DNA from: Methylococcaceae bacterium
GTDB lineage: Bacteria > Pseudomonadota > Gammaproteobacteria > Methylococcales > Methylomonadaceae
Direction of reading: 5' to 3'
Length of the DNA stretch: 12,809 nt
Assembly: GCA_009925045.1 (NCBI GenBank)
Contig: RFQK01000024.1
Location: forward strand, 1-12,809
Shown: positions 1 to 6,775 of the stretch, one piece after another
Layout: every line of letters begins with the position of its first letter
How positions within the stretch are numbered: position 1 is the stretch's first letter
Translations under genes and position numbers: made by a program
Notes under the pieces: model-generated
Told to the model about the DNA's origin: nothing
Database searches by the model: none
What the model saw: only the letters and a program-made list of their open reading frames with translations

Positions 1-279
1 GTCAATGAATTTAAGTCTGCAGATGCGATTGTTGCAGCATTGTCGCAGGCAGGGTTTAAAGAGATTCAATTTGAAACGACTGTGTTCGAGACCGCTTATC
101 CGACGGTTATGCACTTAATGCGTGAACTGAAAGGTTTGGGGGCGCATCATGTGAATAGTGGGCGTAAGCGCGGACCGACTACTTCGCAACAACTTCAGGC
201 TATGATAGCGGCTTATCAAGAATTGACCGGTGATAGTGTGTTAGCGACCTATGAGGTATTCAAGGTAGGCGCACGATGA
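1..279 (+). CDS. bioC: Malonyl-[ACP] O-methyltransferase BioC, C-terminal part (5' end outside window)
   Basis: The frame is open from base 1 and ends with TGA at 277-279, giving the last 92 residues of the protein. They contain the BioC C-terminal signature: a GAHHVNSGRKRG segment followed by a helix ending in AAYQEL, then a final strand LATYEVFKVGAR. BioC is a SAM-dependent methyltransferase that methylates the free carboxyl of malonyl-ACP, so that the fatty-acid synthesis machinery can build the pimeloyl chain of biotin. The SAM-binding N-terminal half is not in the window. The stop overlaps the bioD start in an ATGA arrangement (276-279), so the two genes are probably translationally coupled in a biotin operon whose other members lie upstream. 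An ATG at base 40 lies inside the conserved C-terminal domain and is not a plausible start. Confidence 0.9.
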   Translation, partial: VNEFKSADAIVAALSQAGFKEIQFETTVFETAYPTVMHLMRELKGLGAHHVNSGRKRGPTTSQQLQAMIAAYQELTGDSVLATYEVFKVGAR

Positions 280-953
280 AGACCGAGGCCTTGTTTGTGA
301 CTGGAACGGACACTGATGTTGGCAAAACCTGGGCGACTATTGCTTTAATGCGTCGATTACAACATCAGGGCTTGATCGTGAATGCTTTCAAGCCGGTTGC
401 AGCCGGTTGTGTTGAGCAAGCAGGGCAGATTGGCAATCCTGATGCATGGGCACTGCAAAAGTTTTCGTCAAAATCATTCGAATATCACGAAATTAATCCT
501 TACGCATTTTCAAAAGCCGCATCACCTCACTACGCCTGTGAGGGGGTCTGTTTGGATCCTGAAGTGATTATAAAAAGCTATGCAACTCTCCGTTCACAAA
601 GTGATTTTGTAGTGGTTGAGGGTGCTGGCGGATGGTTTTCTCCGGTAGATGAGCGTTGGTTGAATGCAGACTTGTCTAAATGCCTGGATTTGCCAGTCCT
701 GCTAGTAGTGGGCGTGCGTCTGGGGTGTATCAATCATGCCTTATTAACGGCGCAGACCATCAGAGAGTCCGGGTTGGCGTGTTTGGCTTGGATTGCGGTA
801 GTGCTTGATCCCAACATGATTGCTATCCAGGCAAATCTGGACTATTTGCATGACAAACTCGAAATGCCCTGTATGGGAGTGTTGCCTCATCTGGGTGATG
901 CCGATTTTGATTTTCTTGCGGAGCAGATTGGTCTCGATATACTAAAAAATTGA
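276..953 (+). CDS. bioD: Dethiobiotin synthetase BioD
   Basis: This 225-residue protein has the usual BioD length. BioD makes the ureido ring of dethiobiotin from 7,8-diaminopelargonate, CO2 and ATP, the penultimate step of biotin synthesis, in the cytoplasm. The P-loop GTDTDVGKT is at residues 10-18. The KPVAAG motif at 39-44 carries the lysine of the active site. VVEGAGGW at 113-120 holds the conserved glutamate and glycine-rich loop, and VVGVRLGCINHALLTA near 144-159 is the family's switch-like segment. The ATG at 276 overlaps the bioC stop by four bases, and a purine-rich AAGGTAGG just upstream can serve as ribosome binding site. It is the last gene of the biotin operon: a terminator follows at 1001-1043. 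Its stop codon lies inside a perfect FNR-type palindrome. Confidence 0.96.
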   Translation: MKTEALFVTGTDTDVGKTWATIALMRRLQHQGLIVNAFKPVAAGCVEQAGQIGNPDAWALQKFSSKSFEYHEINPYAFSKAASPHYACEGVCLDPEVIIKSYATLRSQSDFVVVEGAGGWFSPVDERWLNADLSKCLDLPVLLVVGVRLGCINHALLTAQTIRESGLACLAWIAVVLDPNMIAIQANLDYLHDKLEMPCMGVLPHLGDADFDFLAEQIGLDILKN

Positions 954-963
954 TCTAGATCAA
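950..963. promoter_or_regulatory. Perfect FNR/Anr-type palindrome
   Basis: TTGATCTAGATCAA is a perfect 14-base palindrome and matches the FNR/Anr consensus TTGAT-N4-ATCAA at every defined position. It overlaps the bioD stop codon and lies about 220 bases before coxB. For a class II activator site centred at 956.5 the transcription start would be near 998, and a GAAAAT hexamer at 986-991 is in the right place for a -10 element. Such a transcript would meet the terminator at 1001-1043 almost at once. The target of the site, and whether it activates or represses, are therefore unclear. Confidence 0.55.
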
Positions 964-1000
964 GAAAAAACCCTGTTTGGCGATTGAAAATGAGTCGGGC

Positions 1001-1043
1001 AAAAAGGCTTGTCGGTAAAAATGCTGATAAGCCTTTTTATTTT
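1001..1043 (+). terminator. Rho-independent terminator of the biotin operon
   Basis: A 13-bp stem (1001-1013 with 1026-1038, one G-T wobble) encloses a 12-base loop and is followed by TATTTT. The upper part of the stem reads AAAAAGGCTT / AAGCCTTTTT, so the T-rich arm also serves as part of the U-tract. It sits 48 bases after bioD and separates biotin and oxidase transcription. Confidence 0.85.
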
Positions 1044-1115
1044 GTGCTCAGAATTGCTAACTCAGGCTGGTTTACTGGGTTGTGATGGGGTAAAATTACG
1101 CAGTTAATATGCGAC

Positions 1116-1121
1116 TATAAT
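1116..1121 (+). promoter_or_regulatory. Candidate -10 element of the cox operon promoter
   Basis: A perfect TATAAT lies 60 bases before the coxB start and downstream of the biotin terminator. No good -35 hexamer is visible at 16-18 bases upstream (the region is AAAATTACG), so an activator or an alternative promoter may be needed. The predicted transcription start would be near 1128. Confidence 0.35.
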
Positions 1122-1131
1122 GGTCGATAAG

Positions 1132-1146
1132 ATGCGCTTAGCGCAT
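1132..1146. promoter_or_regulatory. 15-base inverted repeat in the coxB leader
   Basis: ATGCGCT-T-AGCGCAT is a perfect 7-bp inverted repeat around a single base. It lies between the candidate -10 element and the coxB ribosome binding site. It could be a protein-binding operator just downstream of the transcription start, or a short hairpin in the 5' leader. The sequence alone does not decide between them. Confidence 0.35.
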
Positions 1147-1168
1147 AAAAATTTATAACTAAAAGTCT

Positions 1169-1174
1169 AGGAGG
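1169..1174 (+). promoter_or_regulatory. Strong ribosome binding site of coxB
   Basis: AGGAGG lies seven bases before the GTG at 1182. It fixes that GTG as the coxB start, even though it is not ATG. Confidence 0.9.
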
Positions 1175-1181
1175 CTACTCC

Positions 1182-2399
1182 GTGAAGAAAACAAAGCATT
1201 TGTTTGTCAGTATGTTGTTGATGGGCATGGGCCTTGAAACAGCTCAGGCAGACTATACATTGAACCTTGTTCAAGGGTCAACGCAGCTCAGTCATGAGCT
1301 TTATGATCTGCATATGCTAATTCTGTGGATCTGCGTTTTCATTGGTATCGCCGTTTTCGGCACCATGTTCTATTCGATTTTCCATCATCGGAAATCCAAG
1401 GGTCATCAGGCTGCGCAATTTCACGAAAACACTACCGTTGAAATCATTTGGACCATCATTCCGACCTTGATTCTGGTAGCAATGGCAATTCCTGCAACTA
1501 AAGCGGTTATTGATCTCGACCATGTTCAAGACTCGGATATGTCGATCAAAGTCACTGGTAAACAGTGGTATTGGGAATATGAATATCTGGATAGCGGTCT
1601 GCGTTTTGAAAGTCACTTAGATGAAGCCAGTGAAAAAGCGCACCGTGTTAGCAGTATTGATCCACGTTCAGTTCCTAACTACTTGCTGAATGTTGATAAG
1701 CCTTTGGTGATTCCTGTTAAGAAGAAAATTCGTTTCTTGTTTACTGCCGGTGATGTAATCCATTCTTGGTGGGTGCCTGATTTAGGCTGGAAAAAAGACG
1801 CCAACCCTGGTTTTGTGAATGATGCATGGACTTCTATCGATAAACCAGGTGTTTATCGTGGTCAATGTACTGAGCTTTGTGGTCGCGATCACGGCTTTAT
1901 GCCTATCGTGGTCATCGCTATGGAGCAAGATCAATACGATGCCTGGGTTAAGAGTGAAATTGAAAAACAAGCCAAGGGTCCAGATTTAGATAAACACACC
2001 CGTTCAGACTTGTTATCTAAAGGTGAGTCAGTTTATTTGCGCAATTGCGTTGCCTGTCACCAAATCGACGGTAAAGGTATTTCAGGTTGGTACCCAGCTT
2101 TGAGAGGCAGTGCCAAAGTAACCGGTGATACATCGCAATTAATGGGCTTTATTCAAGCCGGTACCAGCAAAATGCCAGCCTTCAAAAAATTGAAAGCTGA
2201 CGAATTGGCCACTTTGGTTACCTATTTGAGAAATAGTCCTGATCTTGGCAATTCAGTGGGTGATGAAACTCAGGCCTGCCAAGCCCTGTCACTCGACGAT
2301 CTAGATGACTTGTATCCGGACATTGATAATGCGCCGCAACTTTGTAAGGAGTTTGGTGAAGTCAAGCCTGAAAAAGTTGTTTCTGAGAAGAAAGACTGA
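1182..2399 (+). CDS. coxB: Cytochrome c oxidase subunit II with fused C-terminal cytochrome c domain (caa3-type)
   Basis: This 405-residue subunit accepts electrons from cytochrome c and passes them through CuA to subunit I. A signal peptide (residues 1-23, ending AQA before D24) is followed by two membrane helices near 44-66 and 86-110, then the periplasmic cupredoxin domain. The binuclear CuA ligands are all present: H194 (VIHSWWVPD), C229, E231, C233, H237 and M240 in CTELCGRDHGFM. A cytochrome c domain follows, with heme motif CVACH at 289-293 and probable axial Met331 in SKMPAF. It is therefore a caa3-like oxidase carrying its own cytochrome c. The last 45 residues are an acidic/lysine-rich tail with two further cysteines (C366, C388), which is less usual. 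The start is GTG with an AGGAGG seven bases upstream. It is the first gene of the oxidase operon; coxA follows after 42 bases. Confidence 0.96.
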   Translation: MKKTKHLFVSMLLMGMGLETAQADYTLNLVQGSTQLSHELYDLHMLILWICVFIGIAVFGTMFYSIFHHRKSKGHQAAQFHENTTVEIIWTIIPTLILVAMAIPATKAVIDLDHVQDSDMSIKVTGKQWYWEYEYLDSGLRFESHLDEASEKAHRVSSIDPRSVPNYLLNVDKPLVIPVKKKIRFLFTAGDVIHSWWVPDLGWKKDANPGFVNDAWTSIDKPGVYRGQCTELCGRDHGFMPIVVIAMEQDQYDAWVKSEIEKQAKGPDLDKHTRSDLLSKGESVYLRNCVACHQIDGKGISGWYPALRGSAKVTGDTSQLMGFIQAGTSKMPAFKKLKADELATLVTYLRNSPDLGNSVGDETQACQALSLDDLDDLYPDIDNAPQLCKEFGEVKPEKVVSEKKD

Positions 2400-2427
2400 T
2401 TTCGGATAACGCATTTTTAATTTTTGC

Positions 2428-2433
2428 TGAGGT
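2428..2433 (+). promoter_or_regulatory. Ribosome binding site deciding the coxA start
   Basis: TGAGGT lies eight bases before the ATG at 2442. It supports that ATG over the in-frame TTG at 2424, which overlaps this site and has no such signal. Confidence 0.7.
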
Positions 2434-2441
2434 ATTTATTT

Positions 2442-4055
2442 ATGGCTTCTGTCGTAGCTGAACACGATGATCATCACGATCACCATGATCATGGTCCTGA
2501 AAAAGGGCTTTTGAGATGGATTATTACTACTAACCACAAAGATATTGGCACGCTGTATCTGTTGTTTGCGCTGGTCATGTTCTTTGTGGGCGGCACCATG
2601 GCCCTGATCATTCGCTCTGAATTGTTCGAGCCAGGTCTGCAGTTTGTGGATCCACAGTTCTTCAACTCTATGACTACCATGCATGCTCTGGTGATGGTAT
2701 TCGGTGCTGTTATGCCGGCATTCGTCGGTCTGGCCAACTGGATGATACCGATGATGATCGGTGCGCCTGATATGGCTTTGCCACGTATGAATAACATGAG
2801 TTTCTGGATGCTGGTTGCCGGTGTGTTGTTGCTGGCAGCAACCTTATTCATGGAAGGTGGCGCACCTGCGGGTGGCTGGACACTGTATCCACCTTTGGTT
2901 TTGCAAACCGGTAAGGCTTTGCCTTTCGCTATTTTCTCTGTGCATATGCTGGGTGTTTCGTCCATCATGGGCGCTATCAACGTGATCGCGACCATTTTTA
3001 ATATGCGCGCTCCAGGCATGACATTGATGAAAATGCCATTATTCGTTTGGACCTGGTTGATCACAGCATTCTTGCTGATCGCTATCATGCCGGTTTTCGC
3101 GGGTGCGGTGACTATGTTGTTAACAGATCGTTTCTTTGATACCAGCTTCTTTAATGCAGCGGGTGGCGGGGATCCGGTTTTGTATCAGCACATTTTCTGG
3201 TTCTTCGGACATCCAGAAGTGTATGTCATGATTCTGCCTACATTCGGTGTTGCCTCAACGATTATTCCAGTATTTGCCCGTAAACCTTTGTTTGGTTATG
3301 CCTCTATGGTTTATGCAACGGCTGCGATTGCTTTTCTGTCTTTCATTGTTTGGGCTCACCACATGTTTACTGTGGGTCTGCCAATTGCCGGTGAGTTGTA
3401 CTTCATGTATGCCACTATGCTGATTGCTATTCCAACCGGTGTTAAAGTCTTTAACTGGACTGCCACCATGTGGAAAGGTGCGATGACCTTCGAAACACCG
3501 ATGTTGTTTTCGATTGCCTTCGTGGTCTTATTCACCATGGGTGGTTTTACTGGTTTGATGATGTCAGTTGCACCGGTTGACTTCCAGTATCACGACACTT
3601 ATTTCATCGTTGCTCACTTCCATTACACCTTGGTACCCGCGTCAGTATTTATTCTGATGGCATCGGGTTATTACTGGTTGCCTAAATGGACTGGCAATAT
3701 GTATAACGAAAAAATTGGTCGTTTACATTTCTGGTTGTCAGCGGTATCGGTCAATATTTTGTTTTTTCCACAGCACTTCTTAGGTCTGGCGGGTATGCCA
3801 CGTCGTATTCCCGACTATGCCATTCAGTTTGCTGACTGGAACATGGTATCGAGTATTGGTGCTTTCATGTATGGCTTCAGCCAGCTGTTGTTTGTTTGGA
3901 TTGTGATCGACACCATTAAAGGTGGTGTGGGTAAAGCGACAGATGAAGTCTGGGAAGATGCGAGTAAACATGGTTTGGAATGGACTGTGCCTTCACCAGC
4001 CCCCTACCATACCTTTACAACGCCACCAGAAATCATTCCAACTGAGCATTTATAA
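2442..4055 (+). CDS. coxA: Cytochrome c oxidase subunit I (aa3-type catalytic subunit)
   Basis: This 537-residue heme-copper oxidase subunit reduces O2 to water and pumps protons across the inner membrane. All metal ligands are present: H81 and H394 for low-spin heme a, H392 for heme a3, and H257, H306 and H307 for CuB. Y261 in HPEVY is the residue cross-linked to the CuB histidine. Spacing from H257 to H394 matches the Paracoccus enzyme exactly. D-channel residues D110 and N117/N118 (APDMALPRMNN), E259, and K-channel T332/K335 (PTGVKVFNW) are retained, so this is an A-type oxidase. The cytoplasmic N-terminus has a short histidine/aspartate-rich run (residues 8-17, six His). The ATG at 2442 is preferred because of its ribosome binding site. 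A hairpin at 4080-4104 and a miniprotein gene separate coxA from ctaG. Confidence 0.97.
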   Translation: MASVVAEHDDHHDHHDHGPEKGLLRWIITTNHKDIGTLYLLFALVMFFVGGTMALIIRSELFEPGLQFVDPQFFNSMTTMHALVMVFGAVMPAFVGLANWMIPMMIGAPDMALPRMNNMSFWMLVAGVLLLAATLFMEGGAPAGGWTLYPPLVLQTGKALPFAIFSVHMLGVSSIMGAINVIATIFNMRAPGMTLMKMPLFVWTWLITAFLLIAIMPVFAGAVTMLLTDRFFDTSFFNAAGGGDPVLYQHIFWFFGHPEVYVMILPTFGVASTIIPVFARKPLFGYASMVYATAAIAFLSFIVWAHHMFTVGLPIAGELYFMYATMLIAIPTGVKVFNWTATMWKGAMTFETPMLFSIAFVVLFTMGGFTGLMMSVAPVDFQYHDTYFIVAHFHYTLVPASVFILMASGYYWLPKWTGNMYNEKIGRLHFWLSAVSVNILFFPQHFLGLAGMPRRIPDYAIQFADWNMVSSIGAFMYGFSQLLFVWIVIDTIKGGVGKATDEVWEDASKHGLEWTVPSPAPYHTFTTPPEIIPTEHL

Positions 4056-4079
4056 GTTGGTCCTTACTTTGGGTCTGGT

Positions 4080-4104
4080 TCCTCTCGCTGCTTGAGCGAG
4101 GGGA
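4080..4104 (+). repeat. Stable hairpin between coxA and the downstream miniprotein gene
   Basis: TCCTCTCGCT and AGCGAGGGGA form a 10-bp stem (one G-T pair) around a GCTTG loop. No T-run follows, so it is not a classical terminator. It probably acts as an mRNA-stabilising or processing hairpin, or a partial attenuator. Any of these would let coxAB mRNA accumulate above the assembly-factor genes downstream. That role is inference. Confidence 0.6.
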
Positions 4105-4118
4105 TTACTGGCAGGATT

Positions 4119-4217
4119 ATGAAAACCAAAACAAAAAATATTTTGACAGCGCTCGTCTTGGTTGCAGTAGCCTTAAGCATCTATGTTTTGGCGGTGATTA
4201 AGGCATTGTCGCAATGA
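4119..4217 (+). CDS. 32-residue single-helix membrane miniprotein of the cox operon
   Basis: The frame from ATG 4119 to TGA 4215-4217 encodes 32 residues. A basic N-terminus (MKTKTKN) is followed by one hydrophobic helix covering roughly residues 8-27, then a short tail ending KALSQ. The stop overlaps the ctaG start (4214) by four bases, which argues for real translation and coupling. Its position between coxA and ctaG, and its architecture, match the tiny membrane proteins annotated in many proteobacterial oxidase operons as small assembly proteins. No sequence family was confirmed here. An AGGA at 4113-4116 lies rather close to the start. The basic N-terminus suggests the N-end faces the cytoplasm. 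A likely role is helping CtaG or CoxA assembly; a minor structural subunit is the alternative. Confidence 0.7.
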   Translation: MKTKTKNILTALVLVAVALSIYVLAVIKALSQ

Positions 4218-4759
4218 GTTTGGATACCGAACAAAAAAACCGGCGATTGGTCATTAAATTGATACTGATCGCTGTGTTAATGTTTGGGTTTGGCTATGCG
4301 CTGGTGCCACTTTATGATGTCTTATGTGATATCACTGGCCAGAATATAAAATTACAGCAATCTGCTACGGATCCGGTGCACGAATTTGTGGTGGATGAGA
4401 AACGCGAAGTCACGGTGGAATTTATAACCGCTGTGAATGAGAAAACGCCTATGGAGTTCCAGGCGGAAACAAGAACTTTAAAAGTACATCCCGGACAATA
4501 CTATACGGTGAATTTTAAAGCCAAGAACCTATTGAAAACGCCAATCAAGGCACAAGCCATTCCGAGTATTTCACCGGGACTGGCTGAAAGTTTTTTCAAA
4601 AAAGTTCAGTGTTTCTGTTTTGAGACCCAGTTATTTGAGGCTAAACAAGAGAAAGTGATGCCGGTGCGCTTTGTGGTTGATCCCAAACTGCCAGAGCAAT
4701 ATAAGATTATTACGTTGTCGTATACGTTTTTTGATAGAACAAACATCATTGAAAATTAA
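4214..4759 (+). CDS. ctaG: Cytochrome c oxidase assembly protein CtaG/Cox11 (CuB copper chaperone)
   Basis: This 181-residue protein has the family's normal length. Cox11/CtaG delivers copper to the CuB site of CoxA. A single membrane helix at about residues 12-30 anchors a periplasmic beta-rich domain. C38, in the YDVLCDITG motif just outside the helix, and the copper-binding CFCFETQ motif (C133 and C135) are all present. The conserved IPSISPG segment before that motif is also seen. Its ATG overlaps the stop of the upstream miniprotein gene, so the two are probably translated together. coxC follows after 14 bases. Nothing suggests loss of function. Confidence 0.95.
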   Translation: MSLDTEQKNRRLVIKLILIAVLMFGFGYALVPLYDVLCDITGQNIKLQQSATDPVHEFVVDEKREVTVEFITAVNEKTPMEFQAETRTLKVHPGQYYTVNFKAKNLLKTPIKAQAIPSISPGLAESFFKKVQCFCFETQLFEAKQEKVMPVRFVVDPKLPEQYKIITLSYTFFDRTNIIEN

Positions 4760-4773
4760 CAGGGGTTGAGGTC

Positions 4774-5646
4774 ATGTCTACAAACACAGCTTATTATATT
4801 CCGCACAAGGCGGTTTGGCCGGTGCTGGTCACCTTGGGCTTGATGATCATGCTGGCAGGTTTTGCCAACTATCTAAATGGTTCCTCAATTGGTCCAGGCA
4901 TGATGGTTACAGGTTTCAGTATTTTTATTCTGATGCTGGGTGCATGGTTTGCCTTACAGGCGACCGAAAGTGAATCGGGTATGTATAACCATGGAGTAGG
5001 TATTTCCTACCGCATGGGTATGATGTGGTTCATTTTTTCTGAGATTATGTTTTTCGGCGTATTTTTCGGAACTCTTTGGTATGCACGTAATATCTCCGTA
5101 CCCGTTTTGGGTCAAGTCGAATTAACCGGTCCAGGTCGTTCTACCCATGAAATTCTCTGGCCAGCCTTCCAAGCGATCTGGCCTACCAATGGTCCCGAAA
5201 ATGTCGGTGGTCATTTTGAAGAAATGGGCGCATTCGGCTTGCCACTTTTGAACACTTTAATTCTATTAACCAGTGGTGTGACATGTACTTGGGCGCATCA
5301 TGGCTTGTTAGCAAAAAATCGTGAGCAATTGATCAAAGGTTTGGCAGCTACTGTGGGTCTGGGTTTCTTGTTCGTATTGTGCCAAGCTTCCGAGTATTAC
5401 GAAGCCTATCATGAAATGGGTTTAACTCTGGGTTCAGGTATCTACGGTTCTACATTCTTTATGTTGACCGGCTTTCACGGTTTTCACGTCTGTGTGGGTG
5501 CAATTATTCTTGCTGTAGTTTTATTCAGAAGCTGGAAAGGACATTTTAAACCTGAAAACCACTTTGCTTTTGAAGCGGCTGCTTGGTATTGGCACTTTGT
5601 TGACGTAGTCTGGTTAGGTTTGTTTATTTTCGTATATCTGTTTTAA
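4774..5646 (+). CDS. coxC: Cytochrome c oxidase subunit III
   Basis: This 290-residue protein has about seven hydrophobic helices. Subunit III binds lipid and stabilises proton uptake by subunit I; it carries no metal. The FSEIMFFGVFF motif has the conserved membrane glutamate (E90). The AWYWHFVDVVWLGLF motif ends the protein, as is typical. The soluble loop between the second and third conserved helices (roughly residues 108-150) is long, as in other proteobacterial CoxC proteins. An AGGGG at 4761-4765, eight bases upstream, supports the ATG at 4774. This is the last gene of the oxidase operon, followed directly by a strong terminator. Confidence 0.96.
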   Translation: MSTNTAYYIPHKAVWPVLVTLGLMIMLAGFANYLNGSSIGPGMMVTGFSIFILMLGAWFALQATESESGMYNHGVGISYRMGMMWFIFSEIMFFGVFFGTLWYARNISVPVLGQVELTGPGRSTHEILWPAFQAIWPTNGPENVGGHFEEMGAFGLPLLNTLILLTSGVTCTWAHHGLLAKNREQLIKGLAATVGLGFLFVLCQASEYYEAYHEMGLTLGSGIYGSTFFMLTGFHGFHVCVGAIILAVVLFRSWKGHFKPENHFAFEAAAWYWHFVDVVWLGLFIFVYLF

Positions 5647-5663
5647 ACGACCGGAAGGAACAC

Positions 5664-5700
5664 AAAGGCGTGAAGTTTTAAAGCTTCACGCCTTTTTTTT
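5664..5700 (+). terminator. Rho-independent terminator of the cox operon
   Basis: The arms AAAGGCGTGAAG and CTTCACGCCTTT form a perfect 12-bp stem (5664-5675 with 5684-5695) and run into a T-tract of eight. It lies between the convergent coxC and DUF2909 genes. On the minus strand only a short T-run follows the stem, so termination from that side would be weaker. Confidence 0.95.
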
Positions 5701-5714
5701 GTCTGCAATCTGAC

Positions 5715-5969
5715 TTAGTTTGATTCGCCTGCCTGGGAACGAATTTGCTCAATGCGTGCTCCAAGACCAGTGGGTTGCAGAAAACCATTAGCATAGGCCA
5801 CAATCAGGCCGATCAATAAAGCCAGGGACAGGCCGATACGAATAGTCAGTGCACGTAGCGTTTTTTTGGAATGTTCAGGGTCTTTGTTGGTGACCAGATT
5901 GAACAAGGCATTACCCAAACTGATAATGATGATAATAAAAACAATAAGGACAATAGTTTTGATAGACAT
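5715..5969 (-). CDS. DUF2909 family twin-transmembrane small protein
   Basis: This 84-residue protein has two hydrophobic helices, near residues 4-27 and 43-63, joined by a short polar loop containing SKKTLRALTIRIGLS. It resembles the DUF2909 twin-transmembrane proteins that sit between coxC and SURF1 in many gammaproteobacterial oxidase clusters. Their function is unknown; the conserved location suggests a part in oxidase assembly. The protein is slightly longer than the family's usual 65-75 residues because of a polar tail after PTGLGARI. The start chosen is the ATG at 5969, where the conserved MSIKTIVLIV begins. The frame is open further upstream, but that extension is cysteine- and histidine-rich without family likeness. 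No good ribosome binding site is visible. The gene is transcribed toward coxC and diverges from SURF1. Confidence 0.85.
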   Translation of the reverse strand: MSIKTIVLIVFIIIIISLGNALFNLVTNKDPEHSKKTLRALTIRIGLSLALLIGLIVAYANGFLQPTGLGARIEQIRSQAGESN

Positions 5970-5995
5970 GGCAAACTTAAGGGGACAAAAATGAC

Positions 5996-6024
5996 ATTCT
6001 CGGTGATTCCGCCATGCTTGCCAA
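5996..6024 (-). promoter_or_regulatory. Candidate promoter of the DUF2909 gene
   Basis: On the minus strand TTGGCA (6024-6019) and GAGAAT (6001-5996) are separated by 17 bases, matching 5 of 6 and 4 of 6 positions of the sigma-70 consensus. Transcription would start about 20 bases before the ATG at 5969. This is a weak, motif-only call. Confidence 0.3.
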
Positions 6025-6046
6025 TAGTCCTTAACCAGTAATAGTG

Positions 6047-6775
6047 ATGAATACAAAACCTCTGTATGTAATTTGGCCATGGATATTGGCATATTGCTTA
6101 ATAGTTTCATTGCTCTGTAGTCTGGGATTTTGGCAATTAAACCGGGCAGAACAAAAGCAAGCCTTTCTCATGCAACAGCAACAGGCTATGCAAGCCCCGG
6201 CGGTTAAGCTTAACGCGCTATCAACACAGGATTTGCAGCGTTATCAGCCAGTTACAGTCAGCGGACACTTTGATAGCGAACATACGTTTTTGCTGGATAA
6301 CCAAATACTGGATGCTAAAGCGGGTTATTTTGTTCTGAGTCCGTTTATATACGATGCTAAGCGGCCAGCCATTCTGGTTAATCGGGGTTGGGTAGCACTC
6401 AACCAAGATCGCAAGCACTTACCGGAAATCCAAACCCCCGCAACGGAAATCACTATTCAAGGACGAATAAACCAATTTCCCAAGCCCGGTCTGGAACTGC
6501 CAAATGCAGAAATACCCGCTGCTGGCTGGCCGGCTGTGGTTCAGGTCATCAAAGCCTCAGCCCTCTCTGCCGGTCTTGGCTATCCAGTTGAAGACTATCA
6601 GATTGAATTGGCAGCGGATCAAGCAAATGGTTTTAAACGGCAATGGCAGCTTGCCGTTGCAATACCGCCTGAAAAACACCGTGCCTATGCAGTACAATGG
6701 TTCGGGTTAGCCGTCACCTTGACGGTGTTGTGTATTTGGCTTGTTTTTAAAAATAAACGTGAACGATCAACATAA
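6047..6775 (+). CDS. surf1: SURF1 family cytochrome oxidase assembly protein
   Basis: This 242-residue protein has two membrane helices, at about residues 8-27 and 214-234, flanking a periplasmic domain as in all SURF1/Shy1 proteins. SURF1 helps place heme a in CoxA. Family motifs are clear: LGFWQLNRAEQK after the first helix, VNRGWV in the centre, a GRIN segment, and HRAYAVQWFGLA before the last helix. The ATG at 6047 follows a GTG at 6044 in the same frame; neither has a clear ribosome binding site, and ATG is preferred. The end overlaps the next gene by 17 bases. It begins a second transcription unit running rightward, which includes the CtaA-FtsY fusion and ftsEX. Confidence 0.92.
   Translation: MNTKPLYVIWPWILAYCLIVSLLCSLGFWQLNRAEQKQAFLMQQQQAMQAPAVKLNALSTQDLQRYQPVTVSGHFDSEHTFLLDNQILDAKAGYFVLSPFIYDAKRPAILVNRGWVALNQDRKHLPEIQTPATEITIQGRINQFPKPGLELPNAEIPAAGWPAVVQVIKASALSAGLGYPVEDYQIELAADQANGFKRQWQLAVAIPPEKHRAYAVQWFGLAVTLTVLCIWLVFKNKRERST

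Noticed and set aside
2489..3088. Long open frame of 199 codons on the minus strand inside coxA
   Set aside because: It lies wholly within a strongly conserved coxA, has no recognisable domain or ribosome binding site, and is the mirror of coding bias in coxA.
6018..6046. TTGCCA as a -35 box for a SURF1 promoter on the plus strand
   Set aside because: At 17 bases spacing the -10 position reads ATAGTG, a poor match; the opposite strand gives a better promoter at the same place.
5970..6110. N-terminal extension of the DUF2909 protein upstream of 5969
   Set aside because: The extra residues do not resemble the family and would overlap the SURF1 start; the conserved protein begins at MSIKTIVLIV.
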